Source of the DNA: Bacillota bacterium
Lineage (GTDB): Bacteria > Bacillota > Clostridia > Christensenellales > Aristaeellaceae
Direction: 5' to 3'
DNA length: 64,000 nt
NCBI GenBank assembly: GCA_023404345.1
Contig: JAEYCB010000066.1
Location: 1-64,000, forward strand
Shown: piece after piece, positions 32,736 through 40,863 of the stretch
Numbering within the stretch: position 1 is the stretch's first letter
Layout: every line of letters starts with the position of its first letter
The notes under the pieces: model-generated
Told to the model about the DNA's origin: nothing
Databases searched by the model: none
The model's input: only the letters and a program-made list of their open reading frames with translations
Translations under genes and position numbers: made by a program

Positions 32736-34067
32736 ATGAAGAAACTGTTGGCAATGCTTCTGGCGATCGCCATGCTCCTCTCCGTGACCGCTGGTCTGGC
32801 CGAGGAAAAGGTTCGCCCCGAATCCCCCGTCGTGGTCGGCGTTACCTGCCCCTACTCCGGCTTCGTAGCCAACCTGGGTGAAAACCTGGTTCGCGGCATC
32901 CAGCTGGCGCTGGCTGTCGAGGGCCGCACCGATGACATCAAGCTCATCATCGAAGACACCGAGCTGACCTCTGAGCTGGCCGTAACCAAGTGCGAAAGCC
33001 TGCTCAAGAAGGACAAGGCTACCTTCATCATCGGTTCCGTTACCGGTTTTGAGGGCGACGCTCAGGCTGCCTGGCTGAAGGACAACCCCGATGTTATCTT
33101 CATGCCCGGCTACTCCGCTACCGAAGATATGACCATGCGTGACTTCAGCCCCAACATGATCCGTGCCGGCTGGACCGCCAACCAGGTTATGTTCGACTGG
33201 GGCGCCTATGTTGCCAAGGAACTGGGCTACAAGAAGATCGTCTCCGTCGGTGCTGACTACTCCTATCCCTGGGGCCAGGCTGCCGGCTTCGCCATGGGCT
33301 TCATGTCCAACGGCGGCGAAAAGATCGAGTACATCTGGTATCCCGAAGGCAACACCGACTTCAACTCCATCATGGCTACCCTGCTGGGCATGGCCAACGA
33401 CTATGACGCCGTGTTCCTCAATGACGGCGGCGCTACCGTTGTTGCCTTCTGGAAGGCTTGGGAGCAGTATGGTCTGAACAACGTGTATCCTCAGCTGATC
33501 GGCGGCACCAACGTTGGCGACACCAACGTGCTGACCGAGGTTTCCGATGGCTATGTTGGCGTTATGAGTGCTGGCTTCTATGCCGACGGCGATCCCTCTG
33601 AGGCCAACCAGACCTTCCGTCAGAAGTACATCGAAATGTTCAACGCCGAACCCGACGCCGTGAGCGTGCAGGGCTACGACACCATGCGCTGCATCATCAA
33701 GGGTCTGGACGCCTGTGGCTGGAAGACCGATGACCAGCAGGCGCTGATCGATGCGATCCTGGCTCTGGAAATCACCGATTCTCCCCGTGGCTCCTTCTAC
33801 TTCGACGAGTATCACAACGCTGTGCAGAATGTCTACATCAAGGAAACCCAGATGGGTGAAGACGGCAACATGGTCTCCAACATCATCAAGACCATCGAGA
33901 ACGTCAACCAGTTTGGTCCCTACAGCGAGATGAGCGAAGCCTACATGTCCATGCCGCGCAACGCCCGTGACTATCCCCTCACCGAGCGCGACGCCTTCAT
34001 GAAGGACATCGCCCAGTACTTCGGCCAGGAGTACGTTGACAAGCTGATCGAGAACGGCGGCTGGTAA
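32736..34067 (+). CDS. Branched-chain-amino-acid-type ABC substrate-binding protein (LivK-like)
   Basis: 443 residues, ATG behind AAAGGAGG. A simple signal peptide (1-22, ending GLAEE) lacks a lipobox cysteine, as in the sugar-binding protein at 21285. The mature part has the type I Leu/Ile/Val-binding fold: VVGVTCPYSGFVANLGENLVRG-type start, TSELAVTKCESLLKKDKA, then VQGYDTMRCIIKGLD at about 310. Members bind amino acids, amides, urea, aromatic acids and other small carboxylates. The enzymes just upstream argue that the ligand is a substrate of the Tm-1-like/TIM-barrel pair, not a standard amino acid. Confidence 0.88.
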   Translation: MKKLLAMLLAIAMLLSVTAGLAEEKVRPESPVVVGVTCPYSGFVANLGENLVRGIQLALAVEGRTDDIKLIIEDTELTSELAVTKCESLLKKDKATFIIGSVTGFEGDAQAAWLKDNPDVIFMPGYSATEDMTMRDFSPNMIRAGWTANQVMFDWGAYVAKELGYKKIVSVGADYSYPWGQAAGFAMGFMSNGGEKIEYIWYPEGNTDFNSIMATLLGMANDYDAVFLNDGGATVVAFWKAWEQYGLNNVYPQLIGGTNVGDTNVLTEVSDGYVGVMSAGFYADGDPSEANQTFRQKYIEMFNAEPDAVSVQGYDTMRCIIKGLDACGWKTDDQQALIDAILALEITDSPRGSFYFDEYHNAVQNVYIKETQMGEDGNMVSNIIKTIENVNQFGPYSEMSEAYMSMPRNARDYPLTERDAFMKDIAQYFGQEYVDKLIENGGW

Positions 34068-34102
34068 TCAACAGTATTGCGGCTGTAACCGCTTAAAATC
34101 CC

Positions 34103-34138
34103 GGGGCCGATGGCTGCCTTGTGCAGACCATCGGCCCC
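34103..34138 (+). terminator. Strong stem-loop between binding protein and permease
   Basis: GGGGCCGATGG / CCATCGGCCCC with an inner CTGC/GCAG stem. No T run follows, so it may stabilise the upstream message. Same position as the 22596 hairpin in the sugar operon. Confidence 0.6.
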
Positions 34139-34156
34139 CTCATTGGAGGCATTACC

Positions 34157-35020
34157 GTGTATCTGATGGTCATTCTCAACGGCTTGACAATGGCTGGATA
34201 TCTTTTTATCATGGCCATCGGTCTGAATATGTCCTTTGGTCTGATGCGTATCTGCAACATGAACCACGGTACGTTCTATCTTCTTGGCGGCTTTATCGGC
34301 TGGACCGTGGTAAAGGCCACCGGCGTTTGGTGGCTGGGTTTGGGCGCTGCAGCGTTGGCTGTAGGCCTGATTGCATTCCTGGAAGAATTCCTGCTTCTGC
34401 GCCGCGCACGCGGCAAAACAACGATGGAAACGCTCATCACGCTGTCGCTTTCCATCATCGGAACCGACCTGATCATCGCGATCTGGACCGGCAAAACCCG
34501 ACAGATCGATATTCCCGACTTTGCCAAGGGCATCTTCAAAGTCGGCAAGTATTTCTTTCCCAAATTCAACGTATTCATTATCGTATTCGCTGCTGTCATC
34601 GGTCTGGTTTTCTGGCTCATCTACCGCAAAACCAAGATTGGTATGATTCTCCGAGCCGGCGTGGATAATTTTGAAATCGTAGCGACCTGCGGCATCAATG
34701 TCAAGCGGCTGTTTACGGCAGTATTCGCTGTGTCCGGCGCGCTGGCCGGTATGGCCGGCGTTATCGGCGGCACTTATCAGATGCTTGTCTCAGGTCAGGA
34801 TGGCACTGTCATGATCTATACGCTGCTGGTGGTTATCATCGGCGGTATTGGCAGCTTTGGCGGCGCAATCCTTGGTTCCATCATCATCGGCCTGATCTAC
34901 ACCATCGGCACGAGGCTGGCGCCTCAGTTCTCCTACTTCTTCCTGTTTGCGCCGGTCGCGCTCGTGCTTGCGTTCCGTCCGCAGGGCTTCTTCGGAAAGG
35001 TGGGACGCATCAATGATTAA
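34157..35020 (+). CDS. Branched-chain-type ABC permease (LivH family)
   Basis: 287 residues from a GTG at 34157 behind TTGGAGG (7-base gap); a GTG at 34121 lies inside the hairpin and is less likely. Eight or so helices; MAIGLNMSFGLMRICNMNHGTFYLLGGF is the LivH signature near the N terminus, and GIGSFGGAILGSIIIGL near the C terminus contacts the ATPase. Its stop overlaps the LivM start by 8 bases. Confidence 0.92.
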   Translation: MYLMVILNGLTMAGYLFIMAIGLNMSFGLMRICNMNHGTFYLLGGFIGWTVVKATGVWWLGLGAAALAVGLIAFLEEFLLLRRARGKTTMETLITLSLSIIGTDLIIAIWTGKTRQIDIPDFAKGIFKVGKYFFPKFNVFIIVFAAVIGLVFWLIYRKTKIGMILRAGVDNFEIVATCGINVKRLFTAVFAVSGALAGMAGVIGGTYQMLVSGQDGTVMIYTLLVVIIGGIGSFGGAILGSIIIGLIYTIGTRLAPQFSYFFLFAPVALVLAFRPQGFFGKVGRIND

Positions 35021-35975
35021 GACGAAGAGTGATAAGCTCAAGCTGATCGGCATCATCGTGCTGCTGGCTGTGCTGCTGGTGACACCGCTGGTATCCAGCA
35101 GCTTCATCATCACGATGTTCATCCGCTACATGTACTATGGTCTTTTGACCATTTCCTTTGCATTCCTCGCAAGCCAGCTGGGTCTGTTCTCGCTGATGGT
35201 GCCGGTATCCCTGACGGTGTGCGGCTATATCATCGGTTTGGGTGTGCTGCGTGCCAACATGAATGTGTGGCTCGCTATCCTGCTGGGTATTCTGGGCTCT
35301 CAGGCTTTTGCCGCGCTGTGCGGTGTGATGGTCAACAAGTCCAAGGGCACCTCCTTCCTGATGCTGACGCTGGTCATCTCCCAGCTTGTATGGTCGCTGT
35401 CCCTGCAATGGACGACGGTCACAAACGGCACCACGGGTCTGCTGGACATCCGTTTCCCCGAGTATCTGAACATCTTCAGCGCTCAGCACAACATCAACCA
35501 GTATTACTGGACGTTCATCGTTTTCGCCGCCTGTGTGGTGTTCGTGTTCCTGCTCACCCGCTCCAGCTTCGGTCTGAGGCTGCAGGGCGTGCGTGACAGC
35601 GAAAGCCGCATGGCTGCGCTGGGTTACAAGACTTCCACCATCAAGTGGGTGGCCTTCATGGTCGCCAACCTCATCTCCGCCATCGCCGGTGTGCTGTATG
35701 TGTACAACAACGGCATGATCACGCCGGACGTTATGACGCTGAGTTCTACCAACAAGTCGCTGATTTCGTCCATTCTGGGCGGCTCCGGCAGCCCGCTGCT
35801 GGGTTCCATGATCGGTACGGTGATCTACCGCACCTTCGACGTAACCCTGAGCGCCATTTCCCGCCGCTACCTGACGCTGGTGGGCAGCCTGTTCCTGCTG
35901 GTCATTTTGGTGCTGCCGGATGGCATCACCTCCATTGCCAAGAGGATCGGAAGGAGGGGCAAGAAGCATGAGTAA
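35013..35975 (+). CDS. Branched-chain-type ABC permease (LivM family)
   Basis: 320 residues from ATG 35013. LivM traits: LLTISFAFLASQLGLFSLM near residue 40, a long polar loop at 130-160, GLRLQGVRDSESRMAALGY at about 188-206 (the cytoplasmic coupling loop) and GGSGSPLLGSMIGTV. It forms the pore with LivH. It overlaps the ATPase gene by 8 bases, showing tight coupling across the transporter operon. Confidence 0.92.
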   Translation: MIKTKSDKLKLIGIIVLLAVLLVTPLVSSSFIITMFIRYMYYGLLTISFAFLASQLGLFSLMVPVSLTVCGYIIGLGVLRANMNVWLAILLGILGSQAFAALCGVMVNKSKGTSFLMLTLVISQLVWSLSLQWTTVTNGTTGLLDIRFPEYLNIFSAQHNINQYYWTFIVFAACVVFVFLLTRSSFGLRLQGVRDSESRMAALGYKTSTIKWVAFMVANLISAIAGVLYVYNNGMITPDVMTLSSTNKSLISSILGGSGSPLLGSMIGTVIYRTFDVTLSAISRRYLTLVGSLFLLVILVLPDGITSIAKRIGRRGKKHE

Positions 35976-36726
35976 ACAGCCTGCGCTGGTCATTGAGAAT
36001 GTGACCAAGAATTTTGGCGGCGTCTGTGCCGTCGATCATGTGTCCCTGACGCTGGATGTGGGTGATAGCACCGTGATGATCGGCCCCAATGGCGCGGGTA
36101 AGACCTCGCTGTTCAACCTGATCCACGGCACCTATCCGCTGGATGAAGGCCGCATTCTCCTCTTTGGCGAGGATGTGAGCAAGAAGCCGGTTCAAAGTCG
36201 CAGCATTTTGGGCATGAGCCGCACCTATCAGACCTGCAACCTGTTTGCCCAGCTGACGGTTGAGCGGAACCTGTATCTGGCGCTGCACAACAGCAAGTGG
36301 CGCGCATCACGCAAGGGTCTGGAAGCGCTGCTTCCCTGGAACAGCAACAAGGTGCGCCAGCAGCGTATCGATGAAGTGCTCAAGCAGGTACAGCTGGAGC
36401 ATCTGCGCAATACGCAGGTCCTGAATATGTCCCATGGCGAGCAGCGCCAGCTGGAGCTGGGCATCGCCATTGCGACCGACCCCAAGATCATCCTGTTCGA
36501 CGAGCCCATGGCCGGTCTGAGCCCCACTGAGCGCGTTTTCATCAGCGAGCTCATCAAAAAACTGGCCAAGGAAAAGATCATTCTGGTCATCGAGCATGAT
36601 ATCGACTTTGCACTGAGCATCACCAACCGCGTAGCCGTCATGGATCACGGCAAGCTGGTGTTTGTGGGTACGCCCGAAGAAGTGCGCGCCAGCGACGTGG
36701 TGCAGCACATCTATAAGCTGGACTAA
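35968..36726 (+). CDS. Branched-chain-type ABC ATPase (LivG family)
   Basis: 252 residues from ATG 35968 behind AAGGAGG. Walker A GPNGAGKTSLFNLI (about 33-46), LivG-type SRTYQTCNLF Q-loop, signature NMSHGEQRQLELGIAIA, Walker B IILFDEPMAGLS and switch His in VIEHDIDF. Energises uptake with the following LivF protein. Confidence 0.94.
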   Translation: MSKQPALVIENVTKNFGGVCAVDHVSLTLDVGDSTVMIGPNGAGKTSLFNLIHGTYPLDEGRILLFGEDVSKKPVQSRSILGMSRTYQTCNLFAQLTVERNLYLALHNSKWRASRKGLEALLPWNSNKVRQQRIDEVLKQVQLEHLRNTQVLNMSHGEQRQLELGIAIATDPKIILFDEPMAGLSPTERVFISELIKKLAKEKIILVIEHDIDFALSITNRVAVMDHGKLVFVGTPEEVRASDVVQHIYKLD

Positions 36727-36748
36727 GGCAGGAAGGACGGATAAAGAA

Positions 36749-37468
36749 ATGCAGACAAACAATGCGAAGCTTGAAATTTCCAACCTGAATGCCTATTACG
36801 GAAAAGCGCTGGTGCTCAGCAATATCGGCATTACGGTGGAGCCCGGCGAGCGCGTGGCCATTCTGGGCCGCAACGGCATGGGCAAGACCACGCTGCTCAA
36901 GTCCATCATGGGTCTGGATAAGGTTCGTGTCGAAGGCAGTATCCGCTACGGCGGTAAGGAAATGATCAAAATGCCCACCTACGGCGTGGCACGTCAGGGC
37001 ATTGGTTATGTGCCGCAGGGCTGGCAGCTGTTCCGTTCCCTGTCCGTGGAAGAACATCTGGTGATGGCCTACCGCAAGGGTGAACCCGGCAATGAGTGGA
37101 CGCCTGAGCGTGTGCTGGATACCTTCCCGGAAATCGCGCGTCGCCGCAAGATTGGCGGCACGCGTCTCAGCGGCGGAGAGCAGCAGATCCTCGCCATCGG
37201 CCGCGCACTGGTTACCAACAGCAACCTGCTACTGATGGATGAGCCCAGCGAGGGCGTATCCACCATGGTGCTGGAACGCGTGCGCGAGATCTGCGAAGAA
37301 CTGTCTGCAAACGGCAAGAGCATCCTGCTGGTGGAGCAGAACCTGTCGCTGGCGCTGAAGATTGCGCAGCGCATCTACATTCTGGTCAATGGCAGTATCG
37401 TGTACAGTGCCTCCAGCGAGGAGTTCCGTGAGGATCACGGGCGTCAGGCCATGTATCTGGGCATCTGA
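36749..37468 (+). CDS. Branched-chain-type ABC ATPase (LivF family)
   Basis: 239 residues from ATG 36749. Walker A GRNGMGKTTLLKSI, GIGYVPQGWQLF Q-loop, signature RLSGGEQQILAIGRAL, Walker B LLLMDEPSEG and LLVEQNLS. Last gene of the locus; a terminator follows 36 bases later. Confidence 0.94.
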   Translation: MQTNNAKLEISNLNAYYGKALVLSNIGITVEPGERVAILGRNGMGKTTLLKSIMGLDKVRVEGSIRYGGKEMIKMPTYGVARQGIGYVPQGWQLFRSLSVEEHLVMAYRKGEPGNEWTPERVLDTFPEIARRRKIGGTRLSGGEQQILAIGRALVTNSNLLLMDEPSEGVSTMVLERVREICEELSANGKSILLVEQNLSLALKIAQRIYILVNGSIVYSASSEEFREDHGRQAMYLGI

Positions 37469-37503
37469 GGCAAAGTCCCAGCGAACAAATCAATCACAAA
37501 GAA

Positions 37504-37541
37504 CCCCCTGCTGCAAAATAAGACTGTGACAGGGGGATTTT
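37504..37541 (+). terminator. Terminator of the Tm-1-like / ABC operon
   Basis: CCCCCTG (37504-37510) and CAGGGGG (37530-37536), then ATTTT. Confidence 0.75.
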
Positions 37542-37584
37542 GCATGGCAAGAATAATGCAAAGGCAGAGAGAAAAAATCCTACA

Positions 37585-37625
37585 TAGAGGAAGAGAAACC
37601 TTCCTCTACACAATAGAGCATTCCG
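37585..37625 (+). repeat. Left direct repeat of the mobile element
   Basis: Begins TAGAGGAAG, with an internal inverted repeat TAGAGGAAG / CTTCCTCTA, and continues ACACAATAGAGCATTCCG. Matches the right copy at about 38 of 44 aligned positions. Confidence 0.6.
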
Positions 37626-37640
37626 TCGCTCCATGCGTTA

Positions 37641-37796
37641 TGTAACGGCTTCGGCATTACACTCGCTCAATTCTTTGCCGAAGGGGAAATGGTAGAACTG
37701 ACACCGGAACCGAAAGTGTTCTTTACTCGTTGGGCAGCGCTCTCTATCGAGCAGAAAGAGATGCTGATGAATCTGGTAAGTTCGATGATTCGATGA
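37641..37796 (+). pseudogene. C-terminal fragment of an XRE-family regulator
   Basis: The frame encodes FGITLAQFFAEGEMVELTPE, then a Trp-containing segment and IEQKEMLMNLVSSMIR before a TGA at 37796. This is the C-terminal end of a very common clostridial HTH regulator whose DNA-binding half is missing; sequence upstream is the left repeat. It marks an old deletion at the element border. Confidence 0.65.
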
Positions 37797-37813
37797 AATG
37801 ATTGTTTTTCGTT

Positions 37814-38620
37814 TCAAAAAGAAAAGGGCGCGAACACTATTGTAGTCCATTTTGGATCCTCCTTTTGTTTTTTGTAGCGGTCGGCAAACCCTCTACATTC
37901 TAACAATCGGAGGTTTTTATTTCCATAGCTAAAGCTTTTTCGTCCACCAGCAGAGCTGGTGGTTTTCTTTTCTACAACAAAGCCCTGCGTGAATCCAGCT
38001 TCACGCAGGGCACTATTGATAGCATCAGCGGCGGCAACTCGCCAGCGTTCCACATTACCGCGGTCATCCCAATCAGTTGTGTTTCTCTTTCGTGTTTTCC
38101 ATCGTCCTTTTTGTCTGGCGGGAATACGGTTGCCGTCAACATCCAGGACATATTCCAATCTGCTCTTGTCACCATACTTGCCATCTTCCGTCAATGGGCG
38201 CATGGTCAGCAGGATATGCACGTGCGGGTTGCCGTCATTTTTGTCATGAAAAGCGACATCGGCGCACATCCCTTTGTTCACGAAGTTTTCCTGCACATAT
38301 TTCCGTAGAAGCGCAATGTTCTGTTCATGGTTCAGCTCAGCAGGCAACGATACTTCAATCGACCGGGCGAGCTGTGCATTGGCCTTGGTTTCGTTCCATT
38401 CAATGCTGTTCCAGAGCAGATTACGGTCTGTATATTCCGGTGGAGCATGGGAGGGCAGCATGACCTCGGTGTAGATGACATGCCGTTTCCGGGTGTAGTC
38501 GTGGGTGACGCCATCCCATGTGTTCTCCATTTTCGTTCCGCTGATATAGGCGGAGGCAGCAACAGCGGAGCGGCCTTTGTTTCGGGATATTATTTTGGTA
38601 TGGCTATGAAAGAAGTCCAT
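37814..38620 (-). pseudogene. mobA: MobA/MobL-family relaxase, C-terminally truncated
   Basis: 268 residues. The N-terminal relaxase domain is complete to sight: RNKGRSAVAASAYISG (about 14-29, catalytic Tyr region), EVSLPAELNHEQN, and the metal-binding HUH motif NPHVHILLTM with His133 and His135. From about residue 215 the expected helicase/primase-like or coiled-coil continuation is replaced by a short unrelated tail and a stop, so the protein is about half of normal size or less. Relaxases of this MOBQ group nick oriT, and a matching oriT lies 92 bases upstream. Nicking could persist; transfer would need a helper conjugation system. Confidence 0.75.
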
Positions 38621-38711
38621 TTGTTCCTCCTGTTATCAGCTCCCTGTGGGAGCATCGTTCATGGGGTATGGGGCTTGCTCCATCGCAGCGAAGTCCGCAA
38701 TATTGCCCCGC

Positions 38712-38751
38712 AGGGCGCACGACATACGTTGGTCAAAAGACCAATGTATGT
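38712..38751 (-). other. oriT: Origin of transfer (oriT), MOBQ / RSF1010-like
   Basis: Read on the minus strand: a 13-bp inverted repeat ACATACATTGGTC / GACCAACGTATGT with a TTTT loop (one wobble pair), two bases, then TGCGCCCT. In RSF1010-type origins an inverted repeat is followed within a few bases by the nick core ending in TGCGCCCT. The order hairpin, nick core, relaxase gene is as expected. Confidence 0.65.
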
Positions 38752-38823
38752 ATCAGTGCCACTTCGTGGTTATGCTTGTCGGGGACGCCCCGAGGTTGTC
38801 CCGGAACGCCCCCCCTTGCGTGC

Positions 38824-39066
38824 TCATCGGCCAGCAGCAAGCTCCTGCATGAAGGCAGAGAACTGAGCGCTGTCCAGCTGGATGGTCTGCGGAAAGTATG
38901 CCTCCATGATGGCTCCGTGTTCGCAGAGCCGGTGAGTGCGCGCCTTCCGCTGCTTTTCTTTTTCTCGGTTGTCGGCGAGGATTCTGCGGTGCTTTTCCTG
39001 CAATACCTTCAGTTCATCCTCGTCCTTGGGCATATTGGCAATCAGTTCATCGATGTTGATCTTCAT
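38824..39066 (-). CDS. Small mobilization-associated protein (DUF3847-like)
   Basis: 80 residues from ATG 39066 behind GGGAGG; a longer upstream start would run into the iterons. The charged helical middle ends in RKARTHRLCEHGAIME, which I associate with DUF3847 proteins encoded just before MobA/MobL relaxases. It may be a relaxosome accessory or regulator; the family has no proven role. Confidence 0.65.
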   Translation of the reverse strand: MKINIDELIANMPKDEDELKVLQEKHRRILADNREKEKQRKARTHRLCEHGAIMEAYFPQTIQLDSAQFSAFMQELAAGR

Positions 39067-39079
39067 TCGGTTTCCTCCC

Positions 39080-39200
39080 TGATGCATCAGAGTGACGCGG
39101 ATGTGCATCACTCTGATGCAGATGTCGTTGCTTTCGTTAATGGGTGTGCATCACTTTGATGCAGTTTTCGTGGAATATGCAGCATTTTGATGCACCGACT
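39080..39200. repeat. Iteron array of TGCATCA / TGATGCA palindromes
   Basis: At least four partly palindromic units: TGATGCATCA, GTGCATCACTCTGATGCA, GTGCATCACTTTGATGCA and GCATTTTGATGCA, spaced 15-45 bases apart. They overlap the end of the parR-like gene and end before the DUF3847-like start. Candidate parC-type centromere or operator. Confidence 0.65.
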
Positions 39201-39610
39201 GATCCACCGATGAAGTCAAAGTCCATGCAGCTTTCGCCGCAGTCGGGCATTGTGTCATCAGATTCCGGATCGTTGGGAGCTGGGGTGACCTGCGGCAGTC
39301 CAGTGTTCGCCGGGGATACGTTCACAGAAGCTGGTACGATAGCACTAGACGAATACCCGGCAAGGAACGCTGGAAGTATCTGCTGGAGCCCGAGTGATAC
39401 CGATTCTGTGACATCATGGACAATCTCGTTTTTCTCTGTGTGGGACAGATGCAGCTCTTCGGTTCCGTAGGCGTTGACGGCATCCGTAACCAACTGACTG
39501 AACGACTGATGCCGTTCTCTGCGCAGAGCGTTCAGCTTCTCCCATGCCTGTTTCTCAGCAGGGTGGTTCAGGTGAAACCGCACGGTAATGGCCTTTACGC
39601 ACACGATCAT
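39137..39610 (-). CDS. ParR-like ribbon-helix-helix partner of ParM
   Basis: 157 residues whose start overlaps the parM stop (ATGA). Residues 6-50 (AITVRFHLNHPAEKQAWEKL, SFSQLVTDAVNAYG) fit a ribbon-helix-helix DNA-binding domain. A Ser/Pro-rich middle leads to MDFDFIGGSVG, similar to the acidic tail of segregation adaptors of Gram-positive ParM systems. The coding region ends inside the iteron array, which is its likely binding site. Assigned from context and fold pattern. Confidence 0.6.
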   Translation of the reverse strand: MIVCVKAITVRFHLNHPAEKQAWEKLNALRRERHQSFSQLVTDAVNAYGTEELHLSHTEKNEIVHDVTESVSLGLQQILPAFLAGYSSSAIVPASVNVSPANTGLPQVTPAPNDPESDDTMPDCGESCMDFDFIGGSVGASKCCIFHENCIKVMHTH

Positions 39611-40575
39611 TCACCGCCTTTCCGCGCCTTCCGCTCCCTGTGCCAGATGAAGCCCTGCGCCATATACTCATATCCCTTGGCAGAAGCATGCAGATCATCC
39701 ACAAAGATGATGGAACCGGGTTCATACTTGCCGAAGTTCTTCACCAGACAGCCACCGCCGCCCATCACAATGAGCTTCATCAGGTGGGCATCGTAGCCGT
39801 GAACCCGCAAAGCGTCGAACAGTCCTGTCACATAGCCGCGCACGATGGCGGTCAGGTTATCCAGCAGCTCGCTGGAGAGATTTGCCGCGCCGGTGCGCAG
39901 GAATTGCTCAATGACATTCTCCGGCATATCCATGCCGTGTTTATCCATCATCTGCTTGCGGGCCGTCAGCATGCACTGATTCACGCCCAGCACTTCCGTC
40001 CAGCAGTGCTGTTCAGAAGGTCTTCCATCCATCAGCCGCATGATGTTCATGGTACCGTTACCGATGTCCGCCATCATCACCATACCAGCAAACTGCCGGA
40101 AATCGTTGTACTTCTTGTCGTTGTCCATCATGGGCACCAGCACAGCGTAGCCTTGCGGGAATACGCTACACTCATCAAAGTGAATGTTGTAGAGTACATC
40201 GTTGAAAATGAATTGAACGTCAGGATTACGCATCATATAGCGGCGATACTCCTCGCGCTGGCGGCCTGTCCATGTCGTAGGGAGTCCCAAAGCCAGTTAC
40301 ACACTAGCTTAGGTGATCTGCTCCATGCTCAATTCACTGGCGATGGATGCCAACGTCAGAATGTAGAAATCCTCATCAGCTGTCTTGTCCGGGTTATACG
40401 CCTTGTGACCTTCGCCGATGCGATACCACATGCCGTTGTATTCAAGAATGGTGCCATCAAAAAAGGGCTTGGTGTCCATTGCTACCAGGCCCGTGGGGTA
40501 AATGGCGCGAGCAGTCTTCATGTTGCCGTAGCCAGCGTCCACACCGATGATGCATTGATTGTTGTGCTTTCTCAT
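39607..40575 (-). pseudogene. parM: ParM/StbA-family actin-like protein with two in-frame stops
   Basis: One frame of 323 codons encodes an actin-fold ATPase: phosphate 1 motif GVDAGYGNMK (11-20), phosphate 2 motif ADIGNGTMNIM, adenosine motif VMGGGGCLVKNFG, and the family block LALGLPTTWTGRQREEY. Codons 89 and 93 are both TAA (40309-40311 and 40297-40299), splitting the first subdomain from the rest. ParM filaments push plasmid copies apart; here the gene cannot give a full protein unless the stops are sequencing errors. A TTG at 40290 could restart translation but would lack the first phosphate loop. Confidence 0.75.
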
Positions 40576-40587
40576 AATTTATCTCTC

Positions 40588-40782
40588 TCATTTTTCAGTT
40601 TTATTGGTTGTATGAAGATTGCTTTCCTTGTCGGTGTCCATCTTCTCAGCTTCGTGACGGATCAGATGAAGCAGCCGGTCTTCGTAGGTGTTGGCCGTGT
40701 CGGGATTACCAAATGCGCTGATGGTGTATACTGTATGACCATATCGGCGGGTCATTTCCATCATGGGGTTGTTCTTTGTCAT
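40588..40782 (-). CDS. TnpW-like small transposon-encoded protein
   Basis: 64 residues from ATG 40782 with AGGAGG upstream. The pattern MMEMTRRYGHTVYTISAFG followed by a helical YEDRLLHLIRHE segment is that of the short TnpW proteins of clostridial conjugative transposons. Just upstream of parM. Function unknown. Confidence 0.55.
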   Translation of the reverse strand: MTKNNPMMEMTRRYGHTVYTISAFGNPDTANTYEDRLLHLIRHEAEKMDTDKESNLHTTNKTEK

Positions 40783-40863
40783 TGTGCCTCCTGTAAAATT
40801 GGGTAAAGAAAACGACAGCGCTGGGTTTCCTCATACGCTGCCTACTGGTTGTTGGGTTATGAT

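Noticed and set aside
31800..33815. Minus-strand open frame of 671 codons
   Set aside because: Antisense to the TIM-barrel and binding-protein genes; composition is Gly/His/Val-rich and no motif is present.
39080..39200. CRISPR array
   Set aside because: Repeats are short palindromes with irregular spacing and overlap a coding region; no cas genes are near.
40297..40311. Programmed readthrough in parM
   Set aside because: Two TAA codons four positions apart, with no visible signal, in an element with other broken genes; decay is simpler.
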